42,021 nt of DNA from Rhizobiaceae bacterium. GTDB lineage: Bacteria; Pseudomonadota; Alphaproteobacteria; Rhizobiales; Rhizobiaceae. The notes beneath the pieces were generated by a model, which was not told where the DNA came from, did no database searches, and saw only the letters and a list, made by a program, of their open reading frames with translations. The stretch lies in assembly GCA_027483885.1 (NCBI GenBank), contig JAIXTO010000241.1:1-42021 (forward strand). The letters run 5' to 3'. The stretch's first letter is position 1; each line of letters starts with the position of its first letter. The position numbers were made by a program, and so were the translations under genes. Below, piece after piece: positions 26,406 through 32,719 of this stretch.

Positions 26406-27638
26406 ATGAAGAAGATCGAGGCCATGAACGAGTTCGACATCGCAGTTGTGGGTGAGGGTCTGGCGGGGTCTGTGGCAGCGCTTGCGCTGGCGCGCGCCGG
26501 CCGCAAGGTGGCGCTTGTGGCGCCACAGACCAGCCGGCAGGACCGGCGCACGACGGCGCTGATGGACCAGTCCGTGCGGTTCATGGACAGCCTTGGCCTG
26601 TGGGAGAAAATTGCGCCGGATGCCTCCGCCTTGTCGACCATGCAGATCCTGGATGGTACCAAGCGGCTGTTTCGCGCACCGCCCGCGCAGTTTCGCGCCG
26701 CCGACCTCGGGCTTTTGGCTTTCGGCTACAATATCCCGAACCGGGCGCTGATGGCAGTGCTCGGCGAGGCACTTCTGGCCGAGCAGAATGTCATGCGGGT
26801 CGATGCAAGCCTCGCGCATCTCGACCTGTCGGGTGACCGCGCCGTTTTGACGCTTTCCGGCGGTGAAACGCTTGAGACTGCCTTTGTGGTTGGCGCGGAC
26901 GGACGATCCTCCACGGTGCGGGAAAATGCCGGCATCGGCACGCGCCGCTGGGCATATCCACAGACGGCCGTCGTTCTCAATTTTTCCCACGAGCAGCCGC
27001 ACGGCAATGTCTCCACCGAGTTTCACACCGAAACCGGTCCCTTCACGCAGGTGCCGCTTCCCGGCAGCCGCTCCAGCCTTGTCTGGGTGGTAAAGCCCGC
27101 GGAAGCCGAGCGGCTTCTTTCCCTGCCTCTCGAAGCCCTGTCGCAGGAGGTGGAGCAGCGCATGCAATCCATGCTCGGCAAGGTGACGGTGGAAGAGGGT
27201 GTCGAATCCTGGCCGCTGTCGAGCCTCATGTCGGACCGGTTCGGCAAGGGCCGTGTCGCGCTCATCGGCGAAGCCGCCCATGCCTTCCCGCCCATCGGCG
27301 CGCAAGGCCTCAATCTGTCGCTGCGCGACGTGATGGAGCTGGCGGACCTTCTGAAGACGGATGGAACCCGGGCGATTGCCGCCGATACCGGCGACCGCTT
27401 CAACCGCCACCGCCGGCCCGACATCATGACCCGCACATTCGGCGTCGATCTTCTCAACCGGTCGCTGCTGTCGGATTTTTTGCCGATGCAGGTGGCCCGC
27501 GCCGCCGGCCTCCACATGCTGACCGCCATCGGGCCGCTGCGCAACGTGCTGATGCGCGAAGGCATCGAGCCGGGCCGCAGCCTGCGCGAATTTGCAGAGA
27601 CGCTACGGCATCCCTTCGGCTCCAAGAAAACCGGATGA
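26406..27638 (+). CDS. UbiH/UbiF-type FAD-dependent monooxygenase
   Basis: The 410-residue flavoprotein fits the UbiH/COQ6 hydroxylase family, which adds hydroxyl groups to the ubiquinone ring. It has the FAD dinucleotide fold VVGEGLAG near 14-21, GADGRSSTVRENAGI near 164 and GEAAHAFPPIGAQGLNLSLRD near 288, the usual GD box reading GE here. The start is uncertain: TTG 26400, ATG 26406 and ATG 26424 are all in frame, and only the last has a nearby but very close GAGG; I chose 26406. Which ring position is hydroxylated cannot be told from the sequence. The 3' end overlaps the convergent AEC gene by 36 nt. Confidence 0.85.
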   Translation: MKKIEAMNEFDIAVVGEGLAGSVAALALARAGRKVALVAPQTSRQDRRTTALMDQSVRFMDSLGLWEKIAPDASALSTMQILDGTKRLFRAPPAQFRAADLGLLAFGYNIPNRALMAVLGEALLAEQNVMRVDASLAHLDLSGDRAVLTLSGGETLETAFVVGADGRSSTVRENAGIGTRRWAYPQTAVVLNFSHEQPHGNVSTEFHTETGPFTQVPLPGSRSSLVWVVKPAEAERLLSLPLEALSQEVEQRMQSMLGKVTVEEGVESWPLSSLMSDRFGKGRVALIGEAAHAFPPIGAQGLNLSLRDVMELADLLKTDGTRAIAADTGDRFNRHRRPDIMTRTFGVDLLNRSLLSDFLPMQVARAAGLHMLTAIGPLRNVLMREGIEPGRSLREFAETLRHPFGSKKTG

Positions 27639-28565
27639 GATGAGATAAAGCACCACCGGCAGCGTGGCGATAGAGAGCACGGTGGTGATCAGAACGGTTG
27701 CCGATGCCCGCTCCTGCCAGACGCCGTAATGCTGGCTGATGACAAAGACATTGGTTGCCGTCGGAAGGGCCGCCAGCAGCACGGCCGCCTGGATCCAGGA
27801 CGGCTCGATGCCGCCCACGGCCGTCAGCGCCAGATAGACGACAGCCGGCAGAGCGACGAGCTTTGCCACGGCAATCACACCGATTTCCGCTGGAATGCGC
27901 CTGAGGGGCCGCAAGGCAAGCGTCACGCCCATGGCAAACAGCGCGCATGGGGCGGCCGCCTGCGCCAGGTAATCCACCAGCCGCATGGCGGCAAGCGGCG
28001 GCTGGACGCCAAGTGCGGCCACCAGAAAGCCGGCCGCCGTGGACAGGATGAACGGATGCAACGCCACCTTGCGCAGCACGTCGAAAGCGAGTGCCAATGG
28101 CGGGCGCCTGTCACCGCCGGCAAGCGCCATCATGGCGGGGGCTACGATGAAATGCATGGCGTTCTCAAAGCAGACGATGAGCGCCACGGGCACCGACACC
28201 GTATCGCCGAGGACCAGCAGCGCAAGCCCCGGTCCCATATAGCCGATATTGCCATAGGCGCCGCCAAAGGCCTGGATGGTGGAGGCAGCCGTGCCGGCCT
28301 TGCGGATGAAAAAGCCGAAGGCGAACACCAGCGCATAAACCAGATAAACAGCGGCAAGCTGTGTGACGATAAAATCCACCCGCGTCAGATCTTCAATCGG
28401 CGTGCGTGAGACAAGCTTGAAAAACAGCGCCGGTAGGGCCGCATAAACGATGAACGTGTTCATCCAGCCCAGCGCCTCGGCGCCCTGCCCGCTGGCCTTG
28501 GCCGCCACGTAGCCGATGAGGATCAGCCCGAAAAACGGAAGCAGCAAAGCAAGAATGGCAGCCAT
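27603..28565 (-). CDS. AEC (auxin efflux carrier) family transporter
   Basis: A 320-residue membrane protein with about ten helices in two halves, of the AEC/PF03547 family of anion or auxin-type carriers. Family features are the N-terminal PFFGLILIGYVAAK, FIVYAALPALFFKLV, GGAYGNIGYMGPGLAL in the first half and AALPTATNVFVISQHYG in the second. Bacterial members carry malonate, malate or other organic acids; the substrate here is unknown. ATG 28565 has GAGGG 5 nt upstream. It follows ccdA by 45 nt on the same strand and may share its transcript. The final 36 nt lie antisense to the end of the UbiH-like gene. Confidence 0.9.
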   Translation of the reverse strand: MAAILALLLPFFGLILIGYVAAKASGQGAEALGWMNTFIVYAALPALFFKLVSRTPIEDLTRVDFIVTQLAAVYLVYALVFAFGFFIRKAGTAASTIQAFGGAYGNIGYMGPGLALLVLGDTVSVPVALIVCFENAMHFIVAPAMMALAGGDRRPPLALAFDVLRKVALHPFILSTAAGFLVAALGVQPPLAAMRLVDYLAQAAAPCALFAMGVTLALRPLRRIPAEIGVIAVAKLVALPAVVYLALTAVGGIEPSWIQAAVLLAALPTATNVFVISQHYGVWQERASATVLITTVLSIATLPVVLYLISSGFLGAEGMP

Positions 28566-28610
28566 CTCAACCCTCCGCCCCCGCGGTCATACCATGGGGC
28601 AAGACTTCGC

Positions 28611-29357
28611 TTAGCCGATTTGCATGAGGATTGGAAAGCTCTGCTGAAACCAGATGGCCATATAGCTGACCAGGCCGAAGATGAAGGCAAGCCCGGTCAG
28701 CACCAGAAACGCCCCCATCAGCTTTTCCACCAGGCCGAGATGGCGACGGAATCGCGTCAGAAAGCGCATGAAGGCCCCGGAAAATGCGGCCGCAATCCAG
28801 AAGGGAACGGCAAGCCCGAGCGAATAGATGGCCAGAAGCAGCGCGCCATCCCCAACCGTCTGGCGCGAGGCGGCAACGCCGAGGATGGCGCCCAAAACCG
28901 GACCGATGCAGGGCGTCCAGCCAAACGCGAAGGCAAGCCCCATCACATAGGCACCGGAAACGGTGGCCGGTTTTCCGCCCGACTGGAACCGCATTTCGCG
29001 CGAAAACAGGCCTATACGAAACAGCCCGAGAAAGTTCAGTCCCATGATGATGATGATCACGCCGCCGATCTTGGCCAAGAGATCGATGTGCTGGCGCAGC
29101 ATCACGCCAATCGTCGTGGCACCGGCGCCAAGCGCAATAAAGACCGTTGCAAAGCCAAACGTGAAGAACAGCGACGACAACAGCACTGCCCGCCGCACGG
29201 AGAGCGTTTCCACCTTTGCCTCACCGCGAAACTGATCGACAGACACACCGGCCATATAACAGAGATACGGCGGCACCAGCGGCAGAACGCAGGGAGACAG
29301 GAACGACAGGGCGCCGGCGATCAGGGCGCTGAACAGCGATATTTCGGCAATCGACAA
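28611..29357 (-). CDS. ccdA: CcdA-type thiol-disulfide / cytochrome c biogenesis membrane protein
   Basis: CcdA carries reducing power across the inner membrane for apocytochrome c maturation and related thiol proteins. The 248-residue protein has six predicted helices and the two redox cysteines in FLSPCVLPLVPPYL and FGWTPCIGPVLG, the family signatures. It starts with TTG (29357), supported by GGAGAG 4-5 nt upstream; no ATG is suitably placed. Thioredoxin-like partner genes are not in the window. An AEC carrier gene follows. Confidence 0.92.
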   Translation of the reverse strand: MSIAEISLFSALIAGALSFLSPCVLPLVPPYLCYMAGVSVDQFRGEAKVETLSVRRAVLLSSLFFTFGFATVFIALGAGATTIGVMLRQHIDLLAKIGGVIIIIMGLNFLGLFRIGLFSREMRFQSGGKPATVSGAYVMGLAFAFGWTPCIGPVLGAILGVAASRQTVGDGALLLAIYSLGLAVPFWIAAAFSGAFMRFLTRFRRHLGLVEKLMGAFLVLTGLAFIFGLVSYMAIWFQQSFPILMQIG

Positions 29358-29466
29358 GGCACTCTCCGCATCCGAATCTGCCTCTTCCTAAAGCAGGCTA
29401 AGCCCCGTCTGCCAATGACCTATTACGCCCGTCGCGCAAAAGTGTGCGGCGAGCAAGCGCAAAGAG

Positions 29467-29482
29467 GGCGCGGCGCCGCGCC
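29467..29482. repeat. 16-bp perfect GC palindrome upstream of ccdA
   Basis: GGCGCGGCGCCGCGCC reads the same on both strands. It is overlapped on its right by GGCGCC-GCGCC-GGCGCC (29472-29488), which can fold as a 6-bp stem with a 5-nt loop. It lies in the 160-nt gap between ccdA and the small ORF, where I see no other gene. Confidence 0.6.
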
Positions 29483-29519
29483 GGCGCCTCAGGCATGGCG
29501 CCCGACCTCGCTATTGGGC

Positions 29520-29672
29520 CTATAGAATATGCGACAGCCGAGCCCGAATATGCTCGTTCGGGATCACATGCGCATATTCGGCGGCATGATAGGCGTCGCG
29601 GGTTGCGTCAAACGACAGCACCCACATGATCATGCTCAGCAGAAAGGCGATCAGGAAATATTGGACACGCAT
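29520..29672 (-). CDS. Small single-pass membrane protein (hypothetical)
   Basis: A 50-codon frame, not recognised as a known family. The product begins MRVQYFLIAFLLSMIMWVLS, a clear membrane helix, and continues with a polar, helix-like tail (DATRDAYHAAEYAHVIPNEH). The N-terminal signal could also be an uncleaved anchor. The frame is open a further 22 codons upstream, but that part is not membrane-like, and no strong Shine-Dalgarno is seen at 29672. It lies between ccdA and tRNA-Lys. It may be real, because the helix begins right at the start codon, but the evidence is slight. Confidence 0.4.
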   Translation of the reverse strand: MRVQYFLIAFLLSMIMWVLSFDATRDAYHAAEYAHVIPNEHIRARLSHIL

Positions 29673-29781
29673 GCCGCATGGCTCGGACCAGGCGGTGGCA
29701 AAATTATGGCGCAACTGGAAAGGGGGAAGACACCGCATCCGCGGTGCAAGAGGTGGAAGCTTTCTAGAAAAATCTGGAAAG

Positions 29782-29857
29782 TGGTGAGAGCGCAGGGGTT
29801 CGAACCCTGGACCTACTGATTAAAAGTCAGTTGCTCTACCGGCTGAGCTACGCTCTC
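29782..29857 (-). tRNA. tRNA-Lys (anticodon UUU)
   Basis: Read on the minus strand the 76 nt fold as a full cloverleaf. The acceptor GAGAGCG pairs with CGCTCTC, positions 8-9 are TA, and the D arm contains GCTC/GAGC. The anticodon arm ACTGA-CTTTTAA-TCAGT has UUU in the loop centre. The T arm is CAGGG-TTCGAAC-CCCTG, the discriminator is A, and CCA is encoded. The UUU anticodon reads AAA and AAG. Confidence 0.97.
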
Positions 29858-29893
29858 CCGAGGTGGCTTTGGCTGCCCTTCGAAAGTGCGCGG

Positions 29894-29922
29894 AACATAG
29901 GCAGGTCGCCTCCCGCGGTCAA
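29894..29922 (-). promoter_or_regulatory. Promoter of tRNA-Lys
   Basis: On the minus strand TTGACC (29917-29922), a 17-nt spacer and TATGTT (29894-29899) lie about 37 nt upstream of the tRNA 5' end. This gives a leader of about 30 nt. The match and spacing are good for a housekeeping sigma-70 promoter. Confidence 0.65.
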
Positions 29923-29966
29923 CCCGCGAAAGGCGAAAATTTGGCATGTTTCAACAGCCCCATGCC

Positions 29967-30227
29967 TCAATGGGCGTTGCTGCCGTTTTCTTCCTCCTCA
30001 TAGGACACCGAAACCGAACCATTGGACGAAAGCCGCACCACGCCTTCATCGGCATAGGCGACCAGCGAGAGCGGGATAAAATGATGGTGCCCTTCATGGC
30101 TGCCTTCGCCGCTGTCGCGCTTGGTGAGTTTGATTCGGCCGTTTTCCACGCGATCCACCGTTCCGACAGGAATGCCATCGGCACCGATGACCTTTGCATG
30201 TTCCTGAATGCGTTCTGCCTCGATCAT
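29967..30227 (-). CDS. DUF2171 domain protein
   Basis: An 86-residue acidic, soluble protein with the DUF2171 (PRC-barrel-like) pattern: HAKVIGADGIPVGTVDRVENGRIKL, then TKRDSG, HHHFIPLSLVAYADEGVVRL and an acidic tail EEEENGSNAH. DUF2171 proteins are common in rhizobia and are often linked to stress conditions, but no function is established. ATG 30239 and 30233 are in frame, but GGAG lies 6 nt before ATG 30227. The His cluster (GHHHF) is typical of the family. It diverges from the GntR gene across a 278-nt gap (30228-30505) holding two operator-like palindromes and no gene. Confidence 0.8.
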   Translation of the reverse strand: MIEAERIQEHAKVIGADGIPVGTVDRVENGRIKLTKRDSGEGSHEGHHHFIPLSLVAYADEGVVRLSSNGSVSVSYEEEENGSNAH

Positions 30228-30440
30228 GACCATCTCCATGTTTGAATTCGATACTGGTCAACGCCCGGCTGCTGAAAAGGATGCATGGCGATCGCATCCG
30301 GCGCATGCGCTGTCGGACATACGCTGCAAACACATGGCGCACCGGAGTTGCCGCACGCCGGCCCGTCTCCTCACGCCGCTCAGCCATAGTGCCCCGTATG
30401 CGCCGTTCAGAACAGGGATACGGGCCGTCCCGAGAACGAC

Positions 30441-30452
30441 CTGATATATCAG
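30441..30452. promoter_or_regulatory. GntR operator candidate 1 (CTGATATATCAG)
   Basis: A perfect 12-bp palindrome 54 nt before the gntR start. It is identical to a second copy 46 bp downstream. Short TA-centred palindromes of this kind are typical binding sites of FCD-type GntR repressors. Confidence 0.65.
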
Positions 30453-30486
30453 CGACCGCTAGGGTCGGATTGCGTGCGCTGGCTAT

Positions 30487-30498
30487 CTGATATATCAG
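30487..30498. promoter_or_regulatory. GntR operator candidate 2 (CTGATATATCAG)
   Basis: Second identical palindrome, ending 7 nt before the gntR ATG. It would overlap the -10 region or the 5' leader and block transcription or initiation. No separate Shine-Dalgarno is visible in the seven bases between it and the ATG. Confidence 0.65.
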
Positions 30499-30505
30499 CT
30501 ACGCG

Positions 30506-31147
30506 ATGGAAACCCTCGATACACCTTCGCTTTCCGACTCGCTGGCACGCCAGGCCTACCGCGTCCTTGAGCAAATGATCGTCATGCTGCATCTGGCGCC
30601 CGGCGCATATGTGACGGAAAAGCAGCTGATCGACGTGTCAGGCCACGGCCGGACGCCGGTGCGCGAGGCGATCCAGAAACTGGAATGGCAGGGGCTGATG
30701 CTGGTGCGTCCTCGCGTCGGGCTACAGATCAGCGATATCGCCGCGTCCGACCATGCCGACATCATGACCGTGCGGTGCAGGCTGGAACCGCTGGCGGCAG
30801 CGCTCGTCGCCACCCATGCCGATGAGCGCCAGCGCGAACGGCTGGTGGACTGCGCCCGCGATATGAGTGCGGCCGCGGCCACCGCGGATATGGCCGGGTT
30901 TCTGGCGGCAGACAAACGATTCGACGATATCGTGGAAGAAGCCTGCCCCAACCGCTTCGTCACCGGCGCGCTTGCGCCTTTGCGCAGCCACTCGCGGCGC
31001 CTCTGGTTTTCCACCGCAACCGTAGAGGCAATGGACCGGTCGGTGAGCCTGCATGTCGGGGTCATCCGCGCCATCGGGCGAAAGGATGCCGCAGGCGCCG
31101 CTGCCGCCACGGAAAAGTTGCTGGATGATCTTTCTCACTCCGCCTGA
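30506..31147 (+). CDS. GntR family transcriptional regulator (FadR/FCD subfamily)
   Basis: The 213-residue protein has an N-terminal winged helix (about 12-75: LARQAYRVLEQMIVMLHLAPGAYV, then GRTPVREAIQKLEWQGLMLVRPRVG). The C-terminal all-helical FCD domain begins at MTVRCRLEPLAAALVA; acidic and His residues (DKRFDDIV, SLHVGVI) probably bind metal or a carboxylate ligand. Such proteins usually repress catabolic or transport genes until their ligand binds. Two identical palindromes upstream point to autoregulation, and the divergent DUF2171 gene may share them. It converges with sufA. The ligand is unknown. Confidence 0.87.
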   Translation: METLDTPSLSDSLARQAYRVLEQMIVMLHLAPGAYVTEKQLIDVSGHGRTPVREAIQKLEWQGLMLVRPRVGLQISDIAASDHADIMTVRCRLEPLAAALVATHADERQRERLVDCARDMSAAAATADMAGFLAADKRFDDIVEEACPNRFVTGALAPLRSHSRRLWFSTATVEAMDRSVSLHVGVIRAIGRKDAAGAAAATEKLLDDLSHSA

Positions 31148-31202
31148 CGTCGGAGATGTCGAGCAGAGTAAGCTGCAAGGGCGGCAATCGACCAGCACCC
31201 CG

Positions 31203-31224
31203 GCGCGCCAAAAGATCGGCGCGC
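31203..31224. terminator. Stem-loop between convergent gntR and sufA
   Basis: GCGCGCC (31203-31209) and GGCGCGC (31218-31224) form a perfect 7-bp GC stem with an 8-nt loop, in the 88-nt gap between two convergent stop codons. No T tract follows on either strand, so termination is only probable. Confidence 0.35.
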
Positions 31225-31235
31225 GAGGGAGGTCG

Positions 31236-31628
31236 TCAGGCGGTCGTCGCCTGCCCTGCCCGTTCCCGGGCAAGAGCTGCCAGATCGGCAGGCTTCAGCT
31301 CCACCGATTCGCCGCAGCCGCAGGCAGACGTCTGGTTCGGATTGTTGAAGGTAAAACCGGAGCGCATCTTGGTGATCTCGAAATCCATCTGTGTGCCGAG
31401 AAGATAAAGCACGGCCGACGGTTCAACCCAGACCTTTGCACCGCCATGCTCGATCAGGTCGTCCTTGGCATTTGGTTCGGTCACCAGATCGATCGTGTAT
31501 TCCATACCCGCGCATCCGCCCTTCTTGATGCCGACACGGATGCCGAGCGCATGGGGTCCGGAATTGTCAACGATCGCCTTCACGCGGTCTGCGGCGGCAT
31601 CGGTCATGGTCATTACTGCAAAGCCCAT
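31236..31628 (-). CDS. sufA: SufA/HesB-type iron-sulfur cluster carrier
   Basis: A 130-residue A-type carrier that accepts Fe-S clusters from SufBCD and passes them to apoproteins. The three conserved cysteines are present in KKGGCAGMEY and SACGCGE near the C-terminus. AAGGAG lies 9 nt before ATG 31628; a GTG six codons upstream overlaps that Shine-Dalgarno and was rejected. In agrobacteria sufA follows directly after sufX/sufT, but here a toxin-antitoxin pair lies between them. Expression therefore needs read-through or its own promoter (candidate at 31682-31710). It extends about 20 residues past the CxC motif. Confidence 0.93.
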   Translation of the reverse strand: MGFAVMTMTDAAADRVKAIVDNSGPHALGIRVGIKKGGCAGMEYTIDLVTEPNAKDDLIEHGGAKVWVEPSAVLYLLGTQMDFEITKMRSGFTFNNPNQTSACGCGESVELKPADLAALARERAGQATTA

Positions 31629-31681
31629 CGGCTCATTCTCCTTCACGCAACCGGGGTCAAGGCCCGGCGGTTTCGTCTGTC

Positions 31682-31710
31682 AATGTAGGCGCATGGCATC
31701 GCCTGATCAA
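31682..31710 (-). promoter_or_regulatory. Candidate promoter of sufA
   Basis: On the minus strand TTGATC (31705-31710), a 17-nt spacer and TACATT (31682-31687) lie about 50 nt upstream of the sufA start, directly downstream of the toxin gene. Confidence 0.4.
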
Positions 31711-31720
31711 TAAGTGTCCT

Positions 31721-32008
31721 TCACCGAACAAGTTTTGGCCAGTCGCGGGCAGCATGCAGCACCCGCAGGATATCTATGTTCGCCTCGTTGACCTGGTAGA
31801 AAATCAGATACCCGTCTTTCGGGAACAGACTCACCTTCACCTGCCCGCTTTGTCGATACGATCCGGCGCCTGGCATCGAGGCCAGAAAATCGAAGGCCGC
31901 ATATATGTCTACCTGCCAGCGCAAAGCAGCATGGGGATTGCGGCGACCGATATAGGACATGATCTGATAGATATCGCGCTCGGCCAAGGGCCTGAGACGA
32001 TAGGCCAT
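31721..32008 (-). CDS. parE: ParE/RelE-type toxin
   Basis: A 95-residue basic protein of the RelE/ParE superfamily. It has the pattern YRLRPLAERDIYQIMSYIGRRNP, AALRWQVDIYAAFDFLASMPGAG and the C-terminal strand VNEANIDILRVLHAARDW seen in ParE-like toxins. ParE toxins poison DNA gyrase and RelE toxins cut mRNA on the ribosome; the ParD-like partner favours ParE. It is complete, and its ATG shares one base with the antitoxin stop (TGATG), so translation is coupled. Activity is not shown by the sequence. Confidence 0.85.
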   Translation of the reverse strand: MAYRLRPLAERDIYQIMSYIGRRNPHAALRWQVDIYAAFDFLASMPGAGSYRQSGQVKVSLFPKDGYLIFYQVNEANIDILRVLHAARDWPKLVR

Positions 32009-32283
32009 CAGGCCTTCACCCCAAACTCACGCTCAAATTCAGCACGAATACGCCGGAAGGATTCTTCGCCATCGGCAGGATCGCCGCTATCCAGCCCCTC
32101 CTGGATCAAGCCATCAAGCTCTTCCACCGTAAAATTGGCGAGCATGCGCTGCACCTGCCAGGCATTCAACGCCGCCGCCACCACTTCGTCGGGCGACTTG
32201 AAATCGCCCGACTGCACGACGCTCTCGACCAGTTCGCTCATGTCTGGCGAAAGCTCGATACGAATGGGGTGTGCGCGCGCCAT
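32008..32283 (-). CDS. parD: ParD-type antitoxin
   Basis: A 91-residue protein with an N-terminal ribbon-helix-helix domain (RIELSPDMSELVESVVQSGDFKSPDEVVAAALNAW), which binds DNA and represses its own operon. The acidic C-terminal half (EELDGLIQEGLDSGDPADGEESF) probably wraps the toxin. It starts at ATG 32283 with GGAGAG about 12 nt upstream, and precedes the toxin gene, the usual order. The module lies in the suf operon, between sufT and sufA. Confidence 0.87.
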   Translation of the reverse strand: MARAHPIRIELSPDMSELVESVVQSGDFKSPDEVVAAALNAWQVQRMLANFTVEELDGLIQEGLDSGDPADGEESFRRIRAEFEREFGVKA

Positions 32284-32303
32284 AAAAGGTCTCTCCGCTT
32301 CGG

Positions 32304-32332
32304 ATACGAGATTAGCGCATCGCCGCCGTCAA
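32304..32332 (-). promoter_or_regulatory. Candidate promoter of parDE
   Basis: On the minus strand TTGACG (32327-32332), a 17-nt spacer and TCGTAT (32304-32309) lie just before parD. The -35 box overlaps the sufT stop codon. Confidence 0.42.
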
Positions 32333-32709
32333 TACCAGCCGACGGCCACCTGCGCCTCTTCCGACATGCGCTCGGGCGTCCACGGCGGATCAAACGTCAT
32401 CGAGACCTCGACGCCGGACACACCTTCGACGGCGCCGACGGCATTTTCCACCCAGCCCGGCATTTCGCCGGCCACCGGGCAGCCGGGCGCCGTCAGCGTC
32501 ATGACGATCTTCACCATGCGGTCATCCTCGATGTCGATCTTGTAGATCAGCCCGAGTTCAAAGATATCGGCGGGAATTTCCGGATCGTAGACCGTCTTCA
32601 GCGCCGAAATGACGTCGTCGGAGAGGCGCGCCAGTTCCTCATGCGGAATGGCAGACTGGATCAGCCCTTCGCGGGCATCCCATTTCAGTTCTGGTTCATC
32701 GATAGCCAT
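32329..32709 (-). CDS. sufT: SufT/SufX (DUF59, MIP18-like) iron-sulfur assembly protein
   Basis: A 126-residue protein with the DUF59/MIP18 core: VISALKTVYDPEIPADIFELGLIYKI, then KIVMTLTAPGCPVAGEMPGWV with the conserved Cys, and VEVSMTFDPPWTPERMSE. In the agrobacterial suf operon this gene is called sufX; SufT-type proteins help in Fe-S maturation or delivery. ATG 32709 has GAGGA 7 nt upstream; the longer open frame overlaps sufS and lacks support. It starts 10 nt after the sufS stop, so it is part of the operon. Confidence 0.92.
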   Translation of the reverse strand: MAIDEPELKWDAREGLIQSAIPHEELARLSDDVISALKTVYDPEIPADIFELGLIYKIDIEDDRMVKIVMTLTAPGCPVAGEMPGWVENAVGAVEGVSGVEVSMTFDPPWTPERMSEEAQVAVGWY

Positions 32710-32719
32710 GGCAAAATCC

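Noticed and set aside
29761..29770. TTTCTAGAAA palindrome, repeated in the suf promoter at 39107-39116
   Set aside because: A short palindrome in unrelated contexts (after a tRNA and over a -10 box); probably coincidence.
29782..29857. tRNA-Lys as an integration site for a mobile element
   Set aside because: No integrase and no repeated tRNA 3' end is visible on either side.
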